Source of the DNA: Larkinella insperata
GTDB taxonomy: Bacteria; Bacteroidota; Bacteroidia; Cytophagales; Spirosomataceae
Length of the DNA stretch: 64,000 nt
NCBI RefSeq assembly: GCF_026248825.1
Contig: NZ_CP110973.1
Span: 4,361,501-4,425,500, forward strand
Direction of reading: 5' to 3'
Shown: positions 42,953 to 51,890 of the stretch, piece after piece
How the letters are laid out: the number at the start of each line of letters is the position of its first letter
How positions within the stretch are numbered: the first letter of the stretch is position 1
Program-made: the position numbers and the translations under genes
Notes under the pieces: model-generated
The model's database searches: none
Told to the model about the DNA's origin: nothing
Seen by the model: the letters and a program-made list of their open reading frames with translations, nothing else

Positions 42953-45364
42953 ATGTTAAAACAGATACTTCTTTCTTTCAATCTTTTCACTTGTGCGTGG
43001 GGTTCGCTGCAGGCCCAGTCGATTCCGGCCTGGCAGCACCTGGCCGCCCAACCCGCCCGGGAACAGTGCGCCACCGTGCAAATGGACAGCGCCCTTCGCG
43101 CTAAATATCCCGACATGGGTAGCCGGGCGGCTTTTGAAAAAACGCTTCAGGAACGAATCAAACAGATTCAGAAACTCGAACGAACGGGCCGCCTGGCCGA
43201 TGCAGTCCTGACGATTCCGGTTGTTGTGCACGTTGTTCACGCTGGGGAGTCGGTCGGGACGGGCCGAAACATCAGTGAAGCGCAGGTGAAAGCCCAGCTG
43301 GAAACGCTCAACGAAGACTTTCGCCGGAAACCCGGAACCCGGGGCTTCAACGAAGACGCCCGGGGCGCCGACATTGAAATTGAATTTTGTCTGGCCGCCA
43401 TCAATCCGACGGGCGGTACGATAGCCGAACGCGGGATTGATCGGGTGAACGGCGCGGCTAATTTTGGCAAAAGCACCTGGAGCAAAACCGACATTGACGG
43501 GGTTTTGAAACCCAATACGTACTGGGACCCCGAAAAATACTTTAACATTTGGGTGGTTGATTTTGCCGCTACCGACGACCGGCTTTTGGGTTACGCGCAG
43601 TTTCCGAGCCAGTCTACCCTGCCGGGCCTTTCGTCAAACATGGGGGCGGGAAGCACCGACGGCGTGGTGATTCGCTATCAATCGTTCGGAAACGCCGAAA
43701 AAGGCAACTTCCCGGTTATGCAGGCTCCTTACAACCTCGGGCGGACGCTGACCCACGAAGTAGGCCACTGGCTTGGCCTGATTCACATCTGGGGGGACGC
43801 CAACTGCGGCAATGACTTTGTGGACGATACGCCGACGCAGGCATCCGAAAGCCGGGGTTGCCAGAAAGGGCGGACCAGCTGCGGCACCACCAACATGGTG
43901 GAAAACTACATGGACTACTCCGATGATGCCTGTTTCAACATTTTTACACGGGGGCAGAAAACCCGTATGCGGGCGGTCATGCAGTTTGCGGTTCGGCGGG
44001 CCAACCTGGTCAATTCCAACGTTTGTGGCACGTCGGTTGTCGCTCGTCCCAACTCCAACTTCCGGGCCGAGAATGTGCGGGTTCTCCTGGGCGGACAGGT
44101 GCGCTTTACCGACCTTTCGACCAACTTCCCGACCCGGTGGGAATGGACGTTTGAAGGGGGAAATCCCTCGTCCTCCACGGAACAAAACCCCGTTGTAACC
44201 TACAGCCAGCCGGGTAAATTTAAAGTAACGCTGGTGACGGCCAACGCTGCCGGAACGTCAACGCCGGTGGTCCGCGAACAATACATCGAAGTGCTGAACG
44301 TCGGCCTGTGCGCGAGCCAGACCAATTTCAACGGCACACGGACGGTATTGCGGCAACCGGGGGGAACCGGCTATCTGGCCGGGCAGAACAGCCGTAAAAT
44401 TCGCGCCGTTTCGGAGTTGTTCAGTAACTCCTTGGGGTATACGAATATGAACAGCGCATCGATCCGGTTCGGGGTGGCCAAAGCCGCCAAGGGCGCTGAA
44501 ACGGAATCGGTTGTAACCGTCACGGTCTGGAACGCCCGGGGCTTCCAGAACGGACCCGGCGCCGTGCTGGAAACAAAGGACATTCCGCTCCGGACCATCC
44601 TGGAGGATGTGGCAAACAACCGGGCTACCACGATTGTCTTTGAGCGAAATGTTCCGTTGAGTGGATTACCGTTCCACGTTGGCGTCGAACTGGCTCAGGC
44701 GGCTGGTGACACGGTGGCGCTGGTGAGTACCAACAACGGAGAATCGCTGAACGCCAGTTCGTGGCTGCAGAGCAGCCAGGGCAACTGGGGCCGCTACCGG
44801 GATAGTTTGGGGGTCAACATCGCCTTTGATATTTCGGCCAAGGTTGGTATGAAACCGTCGGTGCAGATCACGACTTCGGCGCAGTTTGTTGATCCCGGGC
44901 AAGCCGTGACGCTGAACGCGCGCGGGGCCAGTATCTTCAGCTGGTCGGGTCAGAACCTGAGCCGAACGCTGGGCGCTCAGGTGATTGCCCGCCCAACGCA
45001 AACGACCTCATACACCGTAACGGGAACCGGTCTGGATATGTGCGATACCATCGCGACCGCCCGAATTTTCGTACGGCCGGGTACGATTACCGAAGTGCCG
45101 ACTACCTTACCGGATCAGAATTTGACCGTTTCGCCTAATCCCAGCGATGGACTGGCTAAACTAGCCTTCCGAAACACCGCGCGGGGTTTGCTGACGCTGA
45201 CGGTGCGGAATGTAACCGGGGTGGTGGTGCTGAAACAGCAATTCCAGAAAACCGAGGACGGGTTTCAACGGGACCTGGACCTGCGAACCATGCCCGCCGG
45301 TTTTTATCTGATTGAACTCAGGATCGGCGACCAGGTGGTCAGGAAAAAGATGGTGAAGCAGTAA
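42953..45364 (+). CDS. Secreted M43 (pappalysin-type) metalloprotease with PKD domain and T9SS tail
   Basis: An 803-residue secreted zinc protease. Signal peptide (1-21, SLQAQ), a short propeptide, then the M43 domain (about 80-360) with zinc site THEVGHWLGLIHIWG and Met-turn NYMDYSDDACFN. A PKD-like Ig domain follows (RWEWTFEGGNPSS; YSQPGKFKVTLVTA), then further beta domains and a C-terminal type A sorting domain (VSPNPSDGLAKL to KKMVKQ) for the type IX secretion system. It ends the second SusCD transcript, so the locus may target a protein or glycoprotein. Confidence 0.85.
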   Translation: MLKQILLSFNLFTCAWGSLQAQSIPAWQHLAAQPAREQCATVQMDSALRAKYPDMGSRAAFEKTLQERIKQIQKLERTGRLADAVLTIPVVVHVVHAGESVGTGRNISEAQVKAQLETLNEDFRRKPGTRGFNEDARGADIEIEFCLAAINPTGGTIAERGIDRVNGAANFGKSTWSKTDIDGVLKPNTYWDPEKYFNIWVVDFAATDDRLLGYAQFPSQSTLPGLSSNMGAGSTDGVVIRYQSFGNAEKGNFPVMQAPYNLGRTLTHEVGHWLGLIHIWGDANCGNDFVDDTPTQASESRGCQKGRTSCGTTNMVENYMDYSDDACFNIFTRGQKTRMRAVMQFAVRRANLVNSNVCGTSVVARPNSNFRAENVRVLLGGQVRFTDLSTNFPTRWEWTFEGGNPSSSTEQNPVVTYSQPGKFKVTLVTANAAGTSTPVVREQYIEVLNVGLCASQTNFNGTRTVLRQPGGTGYLAGQNSRKIRAVSELFSNSLGYTNMNSASIRFGVAKAAKGAETESVVTVTVWNARGFQNGPGAVLETKDIPLRTILEDVANNRATTIVFERNVPLSGLPFHVGVELAQAAGDTVALVSTNNGESLNASSWLQSSQGNWGRYRDSLGVNIAFDISAKVGMKPSVQITTSAQFVDPGQAVTLNARGASIFSWSGQNLSRTLGAQVIARPTQTTSYTVTGTGLDMCDTIATARIFVRPGTITEVPTTLPDQNLTVSPNPSDGLAKLAFRNTARGLLTLTVRNVTGVVVLKQQFQKTEDGFQRDLDLRTMPAGFYLIELRIGDQVVRKKMVKQ

Positions 45365-45405
45365 AAAAGGGAAGGTCCAGCTAAGTGCTGGACCTTCCCT
45401 TTTTT
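45363..45405. terminator. Bidirectional intrinsic terminator
   Basis: A perfect 19-bp stem (45363-45381 with 45387-45405) with a 5-base loop, AAAAAA on one side and TTTTTT on the other, lies between the M43 protease (+) and the TIM-barrel gene (-). It starts inside the protease stop codon and works for both strands. Confidence 0.92.
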
Positions 45406-45422
45406 ATGGGCTACCGACGGGA

Positions 45423-46259
45423 TCAGTAATTCAGCTTGGCCAGGTAGTCGAAGTCGTATTTGGCGCTTTCCATGGCGGTTTTCGGGTATTCTTCCTGCTC
45501 AACGAAGAAGTACTTCATACCGGCTTTGTCCATGTTTTTGAGCATCTTGACGATGTTGATCTGCCCCTTACCAAACTCGGTGCTTTCCTTGGTTTTCGCG
45601 TCCATGTCTTTCAAATGCCAGAGCGGGAAACGTCCCGGGTACTTGGCGAAGTACTTCAGCGGATCGTTGCCGGTCAGGATGGCCCAGCCCAGGTCCATTT
45701 CCATTTTTACCAGCTTCGGGTCGCTTTTCTCAATCAGAATGTCGTACAGCACCTTGCCGTTTTTCTTTTCAAATTCGTAGTCGTGGTTGTGGTAGCCAAA
45801 CACCAGTTTAGCCTTCTGGCAGTCTTCGGCGGCTTTGGAAAACAGATCGGCGCAGCGCTCGTAGTTGGAAACGGTCTGGCCCTCCGATGGCAGGGACGAA
45901 CAAACCAGGTACGATTGCCCGGCTTCGGCGGCCATGTCTACCGACCGTTTCCAGTCTTTGTCGATGTGCACGTGCCCGCTGCGGACGTTCATGCCCAGGT
46001 CGTTGGCAATTTTCTTGATTTCTTTTGGTTTTAGACCGTAAAAATTCCCTTTGTCGCTCCGGGCCGATTCCAGTTCCTTGTACCCGATTTTTGCCAGTTG
46101 TTTCAGCGTTCCGACGGCGTCGGCCAGCATTTCCTTGCGGACGGTATAGAGTTGAATTCCGACATTTTTCACTTTAGCGGCTTCGGAAAAGGTGGGGAGC
46201 AAAAGCGCCCCGGCGGCCAGGCTGCCCGATGTTTTCAGAAAGTTTCTTCTGCTTGTCAT
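45423..46259 (-). CDS. Exported sugar phosphate isomerase/epimerase-like TIM barrel
   Basis: A 278-residue xylose-isomerase-like TIM barrel carried on a Tat-type signal (SRRNFLKTSGSLAAGALLLP, ending near residue 28), so it works in the periplasm. Metal-site regions are VFGYHNHDYEFE, KMEMDLGW and LWHLKDMD, with a final Glu in FFVEQEEYP. Many Bacteroidota have such exported members in sugar-degrading loci. A homologue with a Sec signal is at 51024-51890. Substrate unknown; perhaps oxidised or keto-sugars made outside the inner membrane. Confidence 0.88.
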   Translation of the reverse strand: MTSRRNFLKTSGSLAAGALLLPTFSEAAKVKNVGIQLYTVRKEMLADAVGTLKQLAKIGYKELESARSDKGNFYGLKPKEIKKIANDLGMNVRSGHVHIDKDWKRSVDMAAEAGQSYLVCSSLPSEGQTVSNYERCADLFSKAAEDCQKAKLVFGYHNHDYEFEKKNGKVLYDILIEKSDPKLVKMEMDLGWAILTGNDPLKYFAKYPGRFPLWHLKDMDAKTKESTEFGKGQINIVKMLKNMDKAGMKYFFVEQEEYPKTAMESAKYDFDYLAKLNY

Positions 46260-46346
46260 CCTAGTTTGATTGAAAATACGATTGCGGTAACGGCACTATA
46301 AGTCGTGAAGCGGAGAAGTCTACTAACCCGGCTTTCGGGCTGCAAC

Positions 46347-46676
46347 CTACCACTTTTTAAACACAAAAAAGACCGCCAGCACGATGAACAAAAAGCCAAC
46401 AATGTAATTCCACTTAATCTCTTCCTTCAGGTACAGAACCGCAAAGGCAACAAACACCAGCAGACTGACCACTTCCTGAATCGTTTTGAGTTGAAACGCC
46501 GTGAACTGGTAGGAGCCAATGCGGTTGGCGGGCACGGCCAGGCAGTATTCAACGAAGGCAATCAGCCAGCTAATCAGGATGACTTTCCACAGCGATTCGC
46601 CTTTGTAGCGCAGGTGCCAGTACCAGGCCGTGGTCATAAACAGGTTGGAAAAAATTAATAAAACGACGGTTCGCAT
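46347..46676 (-). CDS. DUF486 / DMT-type small membrane protein
   Basis: A 109-residue inner-membrane protein with four spans, matching the DUF486 branch of the drug/metabolite transporter superfamily: FSNLFMTTAWYWHLRYK, SWLIAFVEYCLAVPANRIG and QLKTIQEVVSLLVFVAFA are typical. Members are presumed small transporters, but no substrate is known. ATG at 46676 fits the family N-terminus; an upstream start would add 15 residues. Stands alone, divergent from the ArsR operon. Confidence 0.87.
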   Translation of the reverse strand: MRTVVLLIFSNLFMTTAWYWHLRYKGESLWKVILISWLIAFVEYCLAVPANRIGSYQFTAFQLKTIQEVVSLLVFVAFAVLYLKEEIKWNYIVGFLFIVLAVFFVFKKW

Positions 46677-46783
46677 GATGGTTTTATGAAGCGTTATGAT
46701 AGACTGTAACAAGTACAGCAATGCGGGAGAATTCGCAAAAATTACGGGACGTCTTTTTTATAAAAAACGATTTGGAAAATCTT

Positions 46784-46827
46784 GTGTAGTTAAATGGCTA
46801 CACGTATATTTGTAGTCAAATGACTAC
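46784..46827. promoter_or_regulatory. Paired ArsR operators flanking a -7 box
   Basis: Operator O2, GTAGTCAAATGACTAC (46812-46827), has perfect 7-bp arms. O1, GTAGTTAAATGGCTAC (46786-46801), is the same with two changes, inside a longer GTGTAG...CTACAC palindrome (46784-46803). The two start 26 bp apart. Between them is TATATTTG (46805-46812), a full -7 box. The regulator start codon is at 46831. This layout fits tight self-repression by the ArsR-type protein. Confidence 0.7.
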
Positions 46828-46830
46828 GCG

Positions 46831-47151
46831 ATGAATTTACGAAGAGATGTGTTCCAGGCCATAGCGGACCCCACCCGACGGGCCATCCTGCTGTTGGTAG
46901 CTTCCCAGTCGATGACCGCCGGGGCCATTGCCGCCAACTTCGACACCGCCCGCCCAACCGTTTCGAAACACCTGCAAATTCTCACCGAGTGCGAATTGCT
47001 GCAACAGGAGCAGGCTGGCCGGGAAATTTACTACCACTTCAATGCCGACAAAATGAAAGAAGTCGCCGACTTCATTGAGCCGTTCCGCCAAATGTGGGAG
47101 GACCGGTTTAACAAACTGGAAGCTGTCATGAAAAACTACAAGGGCCAATAA
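46831..47151 (+). CDS. ArsR-family transcriptional regulator
   Basis: A 106-residue winged-helix repressor. Helix-turn-helix: PTRRAILLLVASQSMTAGAI, ANFDTARPTVSKHLQIL, then the wing CELLQQEQAGREIYYHF. It lacks the metal-binding Cys cluster of ArsR/SmtB sensors, as is usual for members paired with SRPBCC proteins. Its paired operators lie directly upstream. The SRPBCC gene starts 1 bp after its stop codon. Confidence 0.93.
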   Translation: MNLRRDVFQAIADPTRRAILLLVASQSMTAGAIAANFDTARPTVSKHLQILTECELLQQEQAGREIYYHFNADKMKEVADFIEPFRQMWEDRFNKLEAVMKNYKGQ

Positions 47152-47152
47152 A

Positions 47153-47620
47153 ATGGGGCAGAAAACACGAGTCGATGCCGAAGAAGGCAAGCAGGAGCTG
47201 GTGATAACCCGGGAGTTTGACCTGCCCCTGGAGCTGCTTTTCAAAGCGTATACAGAGCCCGAACTAGTGGCGCAGTGGATGAGTACGAACGTGCTGAAGC
47301 TGGAAAATAAAAGGCATGGCGGCTGGCAATTTGAAACCACCGATGCGCAGGGCAACGTGGTGTTCAGGGCCAATGGAACCATCCATGCGTTTGTTCCGAA
47401 TCAGAAAATCACGCGCACGTTTGAAATGGAAAACACGCCCTTCGGCGCTCAACTGGAGTTTCTGGAATTTGAACAACTGACGGAGACCACCAGCCGGCTC
47501 ACGATGCATGTCATCTATCGATCCGTCGCGCTCCGGGACCAGCTGCTGAAGCTGCCCTTTGCCAAAGGCATCAACATGGCACACAACCGATTGGAGGAAA
47601 TCGTACGTAAACTAGCATAA
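47153..47620 (+). CDS. SRPBCC (AHSA1-like) domain protein
   Basis: A 155-residue START/Bet v1-like domain protein of the AHSA1 group, with the hydrophobic cavity that binds lipids or other small hydrophobic ligands. Typical segments: VITREFDLPLELLFKAYTEP, ELVAQWMS and GWQFETTDAQGN. It is tightly coupled to the ArsR-type regulator (stop and start 1 bp apart), a widely conserved pairing. Precise role unknown. Confidence 0.93.
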   Translation: MGQKTRVDAEEGKQELVITREFDLPLELLFKAYTEPELVAQWMSTNVLKLENKRHGGWQFETTDAQGNVVFRANGTIHAFVPNQKITRTFEMENTPFGAQLEFLEFEQLTETTSRLTMHVIYRSVALRDQLLKLPFAKGINMAHNRLEEIVRKLA

Positions 47621-47623
47621 CCC

Positions 47624-48208
47624 ATGACGACAGAAAAAACTAACATCAGCGAAGACAAAGAGTTGTCTCCCGAACAGCGTGAAGCATTGCTGAGCACACT
47701 GAGAGTCCGGTTTGAGAAAAACACAAACCGCCATCAGGACCTGCAATGGGCCGACGTGCAGGCCCGGCTGGAAGCAAACGATGAAAAGCTGTGGTCGCTC
47801 CACGCCATGGAAGAAACCGGTGGTGAACCGGATGTGGTCGACTACGATCAAAAGACGGGCGAATACGTTTTCTATGACTGCTCCGCGGAGAGTCCGAAAG
47901 GCCGCCGGAGTGTTTGTTTCGACCGGGCGGGCTGGGAGTCCCGAAAAGAAAACAAGCCGGAAAATACCGCCATGGAAATGGCGGCTGACCTGGGGATCGA
48001 GCTGCTGTCCGAAGAAGAATATCGGGCGTTGCAGCAACTTGGGAAGTTCGATACAAAAACGTCGAGCTGGGTGCAAACGCCGGCTGAAATCAGAAAACTC
48101 GGCGGAGCCCTCTTTTGTGATCGTCGCTACGACACGGTTTTCCTGTACCACAACGGCGCAGAATCTTATTATGCCGCCCGGGGGTTCCGTGGCTCGCTAA
48201 AAGTCTGA
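47624..48208 (+). CDS. DUF4256-family protein
   Basis: A 194-residue soluble protein that I match to DUF4256 by its pattern: LSPEQREALLSTLRVRFEKN, LQWADVQARLEAN, LWSLHAMEETGGEPDVV and a C-terminal WVQTPAEIRKLGGALFCDRR. Function is unknown. Only 3 bp separate it from the SRPBCC gene, so it belongs to the ArsR-controlled transcript. Homologues are often next to SRPBCC proteins, so a shared stress or detoxification role is possible but unproven. Confidence 0.82.
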   Translation: MTTEKTNISEDKELSPEQREALLSTLRVRFEKNTNRHQDLQWADVQARLEANDEKLWSLHAMEETGGEPDVVDYDQKTGEYVFYDCSAESPKGRRSVCFDRAGWESRKENKPENTAMEMAADLGIELLSEEEYRALQQLGKFDTKTSSWVQTPAEIRKLGGALFCDRRYDTVFLYHNGAESYYAARGFRGSLKV

Positions 48209-48241
48209 AAACTTCGCGGTCTTTTTTGGGTTAAAGATTGC

Positions 48242-48904
48242 GTGAAGCCCAATTTTGATTTAACGCTGGTTCTGAGTCGGGTGGAGGAAGCCATCCGACC
48301 GTATCCGAAAGCCGCCATGTTCGACCTGTACGAGCGGGGATACAACACGGTTTTTGAACAACTGATTTCCTGCATCATCTCCATCCGGACGCTGGACGAA
48401 ACTACCATTCCGGTTTCGCTGCGGCTTTTCGACGTGGCCCGCACGCCCGAGCAGTTGCTGAAACTCGCCCCGGCGGCTCTGGCCCAACTGCTCTACGGGA
48501 CGCAGTATCCGGAGCAGAAAGCTTATACGATGCTGGGAATTGCGAAGCGGGCGGTGGAAGAGTTTGGCGGCCAGATTCCCGCCGATTTCGAAACGCTGAC
48601 TTCGTTTAAGGGCGTCGGCCCCAAGTGCGCCAATTTGACGCTGGGTGTGGCCACTGGACAGGCCGCCATCAGTGTGGACATTCACGTTCACCGCGTCACC
48701 AACCGCTGGGGCTACGTCCGGACGGGGCAACCCGAACAGACGTTAAAAGTACTGGAGAAGCAAGTGCCCGTCGCGCAGTGGATTGACATTAACCGGCTGC
48801 TGATGCCGTTTGGCAAGCACATCTGCACCGGCACCCTGCCGCGCTGCTCCACCTGCCCGGTACTGGAATACTGCGAGCAGGTGGGGGTGACCAAACACCG
48901 CTGA
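48242..48904 (+). CDS. nth: Endonuclease III (DNA glycosylase/AP lyase)
   Basis: A 220-residue base-excision repair enzyme that removes oxidised pyrimidines and nicks the abasic site. The helix-hairpin-helix FKGVGPKCANL holds the catalytic Lys, and VDIHVHRV holds the catalytic Asp. The 4Fe-4S loop has Cys spacing 6-2-5 (CTGTLPRCSTCPVLEYC). The start codon is GTG at 48242. It follows DUF4256 by 33 bp and may share its transcript. Confidence 0.92.
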   Translation: MKPNFDLTLVLSRVEEAIRPYPKAAMFDLYERGYNTVFEQLISCIISIRTLDETTIPVSLRLFDVARTPEQLLKLAPAALAQLLYGTQYPEQKAYTMLGIAKRAVEEFGGQIPADFETLTSFKGVGPKCANLTLGVATGQAAISVDIHVHRVTNRWGYVRTGQPEQTLKVLEKQVPVAQWIDINRLLMPFGKHICTGTLPRCSTCPVLEYCEQVGVTKHR

Positions 48905-49056
48905 AACGGCTGGGGCAGACAGCTTCCGTCCGCTGTGTCTAAAATGCCGGGCAGGCTGTACCGTGCTCAGGCGATGGGCTAGGATGCTAATCGGTTTGCC
49001 GAGTTGCCAGAGCGGCTGGACGCACTGCTGCGAACCGAGGCAGCGGAGCCTTTTTC

Positions 49057-49767
49057 TTATGGTTGAAACCGCTTGAAGAAATCGGCTTCATAGCTCATTC
49101 CAATCGGAATTTCTTCACCAGCGAGCGTAATGATCCGGTTGCGGACCTGCTCAATCCGGCTGAAGGGTACAATGTAGGACCGGTGAACACGGATAAACCG
49201 TTTGCTGTCCGGGTCGGCTTCCTGAAGTTTCTGCAACATGGTTTTCATCGTCATGCGGGCCACAATCGGGTGATTGCTGGGCTGGAGGTGTATCTTCAGG
49301 TAATCGTCCAGTCCTTCGATGAACAGAATGTCGGACAGGGCAATTTTGTGGAGCGTATAATCGGCCCGGATGTACAGATAGGCTTCTTTGGCGGGGTCGG
49401 CGGGGTGGCGCAGGCGGTAGTGCTCGCTGGCTTTGCTGACGGCCTGCTGAAACCGTTCGAACGTAAAAGGCTTGAGCAGATAATCCACGGCGTTCAGGTT
49501 GAACCCTTCGACGGCAAATTCGGCGTAGGCCGTGGTGAAAATCACCATCAGGTGGGGCGGAATGGCCTTATGAAATTCAATGCCCGAAACCGACGGCATA
49601 TTGATGTCCAGAAACAGCAGGTCGGTTGGCGTGTCGTGCAGGTGCCGAAGGGCTTCGTCGGGGCGCAGAAACGTTTTTTGCAGATCTACGGTGGCAATCT
49701 GGCCGCAAAAATGGGTCAGGACCCGCAGGGCGGGCGGTTCGTCGTCTAAGGCAATCGCTCGAATCAT
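49057..49767 (-). CDS. LytTR-family response regulator
   Basis: A 236-residue two-domain regulator. The receiver domain (1-120) has acidic DDEPPALRV at residues 8-10, phospho-acceptor Asp in LFLDINMPS near 54 and the Lys in LLKPFTFE near 104. The LytTR DNA-binding domain (about 140-236) shows YIRADYTLHKIALSDILFIE and RFIRVHRSYIVP. It overlaps the kinase gene by 4 bp and would be phosphorylated by it. Targets are not visible in the window. Confidence 0.95.
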   Translation of the reverse strand: MIRAIALDDEPPALRVLTHFCGQIATVDLQKTFLRPDEALRHLHDTPTDLLFLDINMPSVSGIEFHKAIPPHLMVIFTTAYAEFAVEGFNLNAVDYLLKPFTFERFQQAVSKASEHYRLRHPADPAKEAYLYIRADYTLHKIALSDILFIEGLDDYLKIHLQPSNHPIVARMTMKTMLQKLQEADPDSKRFIRVHRSYIVPFSRIEQVRNRIITLAGEEIPIGMSYEADFFKRFQP

Positions 49768-50807
49768 ACCAGATCAATCGTTAAATCAACCGTAAAACCG
49801 TTAGCCGTATTGCTGATCGCCAGCGTATGGCGGTTGGGGTACATCAGGTGCAGACGGGTTCTGGTGTTTTTAAGGCCAATGCCGCCCGCCGTTTCGGCAT
49901 CGTAGTGAACCCGCACTTTCCGGTTGAACACCCGCAGGTTTACGCGGCTGTTCTGCACCGTGACGGTCACGGTGATCTGGGATTTTTCCTCCGGATTAAC
50001 GCCGTATTTGAACGCGTTTTCGATGAACGAAATCAGGATCAGGGGCGCAATTGGCTGGCCGTTGGGCTGGCCGTTGACCGTAAACTCCACCTGGACCGTG
50101 TCATCCAGCCGCAGTTGTTGCAAATCAATGTAATTTCGGATGTACTCCAGTTCTTTCGACAGCGGTACCTGGTGGTGGCCCGCATCCCGGATCACGTACC
50201 GCATCAGCGACGAAAGTTTGACCACCGCATCGGCCGTCCGGTCCGACTGTTCGATGGCCAGGGAATAGATGCTGTTGAGCGTGTTGAACAAAAAATGCGG
50301 GTTGATCTGGGCCTTCAGGTACGAGAGTTCCGTGGCTAGTTTTTCCTGTTCGGTCTGCCGCCAGCGGTTGTTGCTTTGCAGGAAAAGCGACACAAATATG
50401 CCGACCAGAAACAGAAACAGCGCGTGACTCAACTCAAACCCGACCGGCGGTTTTCGACTCAGACCCGGACCCACGGGGGCCGGTCGGCTGGGCGGTGGTA
50501 AATGGGAAAATACATCCTGGCGGTCGAGGAGGAGCACGGTAATGATAATGACCAGAAAACAGCCGGCCGCAACGGTGATGTATAAGGCGTATTTTTCCTC
50601 AAAATAGAGTTTCGGAATCAGGTAATAATAGTTGGCGTAAAAAAAAGCCAGCATAAACAGGTACGACAGAACGTTCGTCCGTTCGTGCGGGTTGCGGGCC
50701 AGTTGCGACCATCCCGGAAAGCCCACCGGTGCAAAAATGTAGGGGAGCGCCAGAAAAGCCAGGCAAATCAGAACATGGAGTAGAATCGGCGGAATCGTGC
50801 GTTTCAT
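49764..50807 (-). CDS. LytS/YehU-type sensor histidine kinase
   Basis: A 347-residue membrane kinase. Four hydrophobic segments (about 8-28, 46-64, 75-95, 128-148) precede the catalytic part. The phospho-acceptor His lies in AQINPHFLFNTLNSIYSLA (about 188), and the ATP-binding part has FIENAFKYG and GGIGLKNTRTRL. There is no extracytoplasmic sensor domain of note. It is transcribed ahead of the LytTR regulator. The signal is unknown. Confidence 0.94.
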   Translation of the reverse strand: MKRTIPPILLHVLICLAFLALPYIFAPVGFPGWSQLARNPHERTNVLSYLFMLAFFYANYYYLIPKLYFEEKYALYITVAAGCFLVIIITVLLLDRQDVFSHLPPPSRPAPVGPGLSRKPPVGFELSHALFLFLVGIFVSLFLQSNNRWRQTEQEKLATELSYLKAQINPHFLFNTLNSIYSLAIEQSDRTADAVVKLSSLMRYVIRDAGHHQVPLSKELEYIRNYIDLQQLRLDDTVQVEFTVNGQPNGQPIAPLILISFIENAFKYGVNPEEKSQITVTVTVQNSRVNLRVFNRKVRVHYDAETAGGIGLKNTRTRLHLMYPNRHTLAISNTANGFTVDLTIDLV

Positions 50808-50936
50808 CCAAGGGGTTGCTAGTCACCCGAAACTACAAAAACCGGTATCAGAATAAAAAGGCGTGCGGTAGAAAGCAGAAATGTGTCGGTAAACCGGGTA
50901 GGGAGAGGGACGAAAGCCGTGCTGATGAAGCGGAAA

Positions 50937-50987
50937 GGCGGTCATCGGTTAACCCCGCAATGCCTGCGACGAATGCCGATAACCGCC
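50937..50987 (-). terminator. Hairpin after the exported TIM-barrel gene
   Basis: GGCGGT-C-ATCGG (50937-50948) pairs with CCGAT-A-ACCGCC (50976-50987). The single mismatch becomes a G-U pair in minus-strand RNA, which points to use in that strand. It lies about 36 bp after the stop codon of the TIM-barrel gene. The T-tail is weak. Confidence 0.45.
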
Positions 50988-51023
50988 CTTCCGTAAACCG
51001 TCAATCCTGGCGAGCTGGCCCGT

Positions 51024-51890
51024 TTATTCCGTCAGGTTTTTCAGGTACGCAATGCTTTTCGGTACCTGATCCGCCCAGATGTTGCTTTCGTCTTCGATGA
51101 AATAATGCTTGATACCGACTTTCTTCGCTGTTTTGAGGACCATCGGCATGTCAATCTGGCCCGTTCCCAGAATCACGTCGTTTTCCTGCGGGGTGCCGCC
51201 GGTCAGATCGCCTTTTACGCCTTTTTTGAGGTCCTTCAGGTGCATCAGTTTCCAGCGGCTGCCGTATTTGTTCAGCAGTTTCACCGGATCGGCGCCCCCG
51301 TGTGTGGCCCACAGAATATCCATTTCGAAGGATACGTATTTGGGATCGGTGTTTTTTACCATGTAATCAAACAGCGTTCCGTCTTCGTAGGGCTGGAATT
51401 CGAAACCGTGGTTGTGGTAGCAGAAGGTCAGGCCGTTCTCCTGCAACACTTTGCCGACGCGATTAAAATCCTCAACGGCTTTTTTGGCGTTTTCGAGCGT
51501 AAAGTTGCCTTTTTGGTGCGGAATCCAGGCACACATGACGTATTGAGCGCCCAGCTCTTTCGCGTTTTTGACAACTTCCATCGGATCTTTCACCAGTTGC
51601 TCATACCCAGCGCCGGTACCCGGTATGCTGATGTTCCGTTCTTTCAGCAATTTCTTGAATTCGGCGGTGGTGATGCCTTTTGGGGTGCCGCCTTCCATTT
51701 CGGTAATGCCCAGGGATTGGATGGTGTCGAGCGTCGCCACGATGTCTTTCGGGAAACTATGGCGGTATGTGTACGCCTGAATGCCAATTGGGAAGGTGTA
51801 AATCTTTTTGCCTTTCTGGGCGAAGCCGTCGCTGAAAGTAAGCAGAGATGCCGCCAGGAGAGCAATCGCAACGTGGTTCTTTGTCATCAT
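51024..51890 (-). CDS. Exported sugar phosphate isomerase/epimerase-like TIM barrel
   Basis: A 288-residue xylose-isomerase-like TIM barrel with a Sec signal peptide (about 1-25, ending DGFAQ), so periplasmic. Key regions: LTFCYHNHGFEFQP, SFEMDILW, KLMHLKDLKKG and a Glu pair in YFIEDESN. It resembles the exported TIM barrel at 45423-46259. Upstream on the same strand is an exported FAD sugar/lactone oxidase, suggesting that extracytoplasmic oxidation and isomerisation of a sugar are linked. Confidence 0.88.
   Translation of the reverse strand: MMTKNHVAIALLAASLLTFSDGFAQKGKKIYTFPIGIQAYTYRHSFPKDIVATLDTIQSLGITEMEGGTPKGITTAEFKKLLKERNISIPGTGAGYEQLVKDPMEVVKNAKELGAQYVMCAWIPHQKGNFTLENAKKAVEDFNRVGKVLQENGLTFCYHNHGFEFQPYEDGTLFDYMVKNTDPKYVSFEMDILWATHGGADPVKLLNKYGSRWKLMHLKDLKKGVKGDLTGGTPQENDVILGTGQIDMPMVLKTAKKVGIKHYFIEDESNIWADQVPKSIAYLKNLTE

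Noticed and set aside
48999..49040. Stretch GTTGCCAGAGCGGCTGGACG resembles the D-arm of tRNA-Ser
   Set aside because: No acceptor stem, anticodon arm or T-loop follows. Read in frame it looks equally like a protein remnant (FAELPERLDALLRTEA), so it is not called as tRNA.
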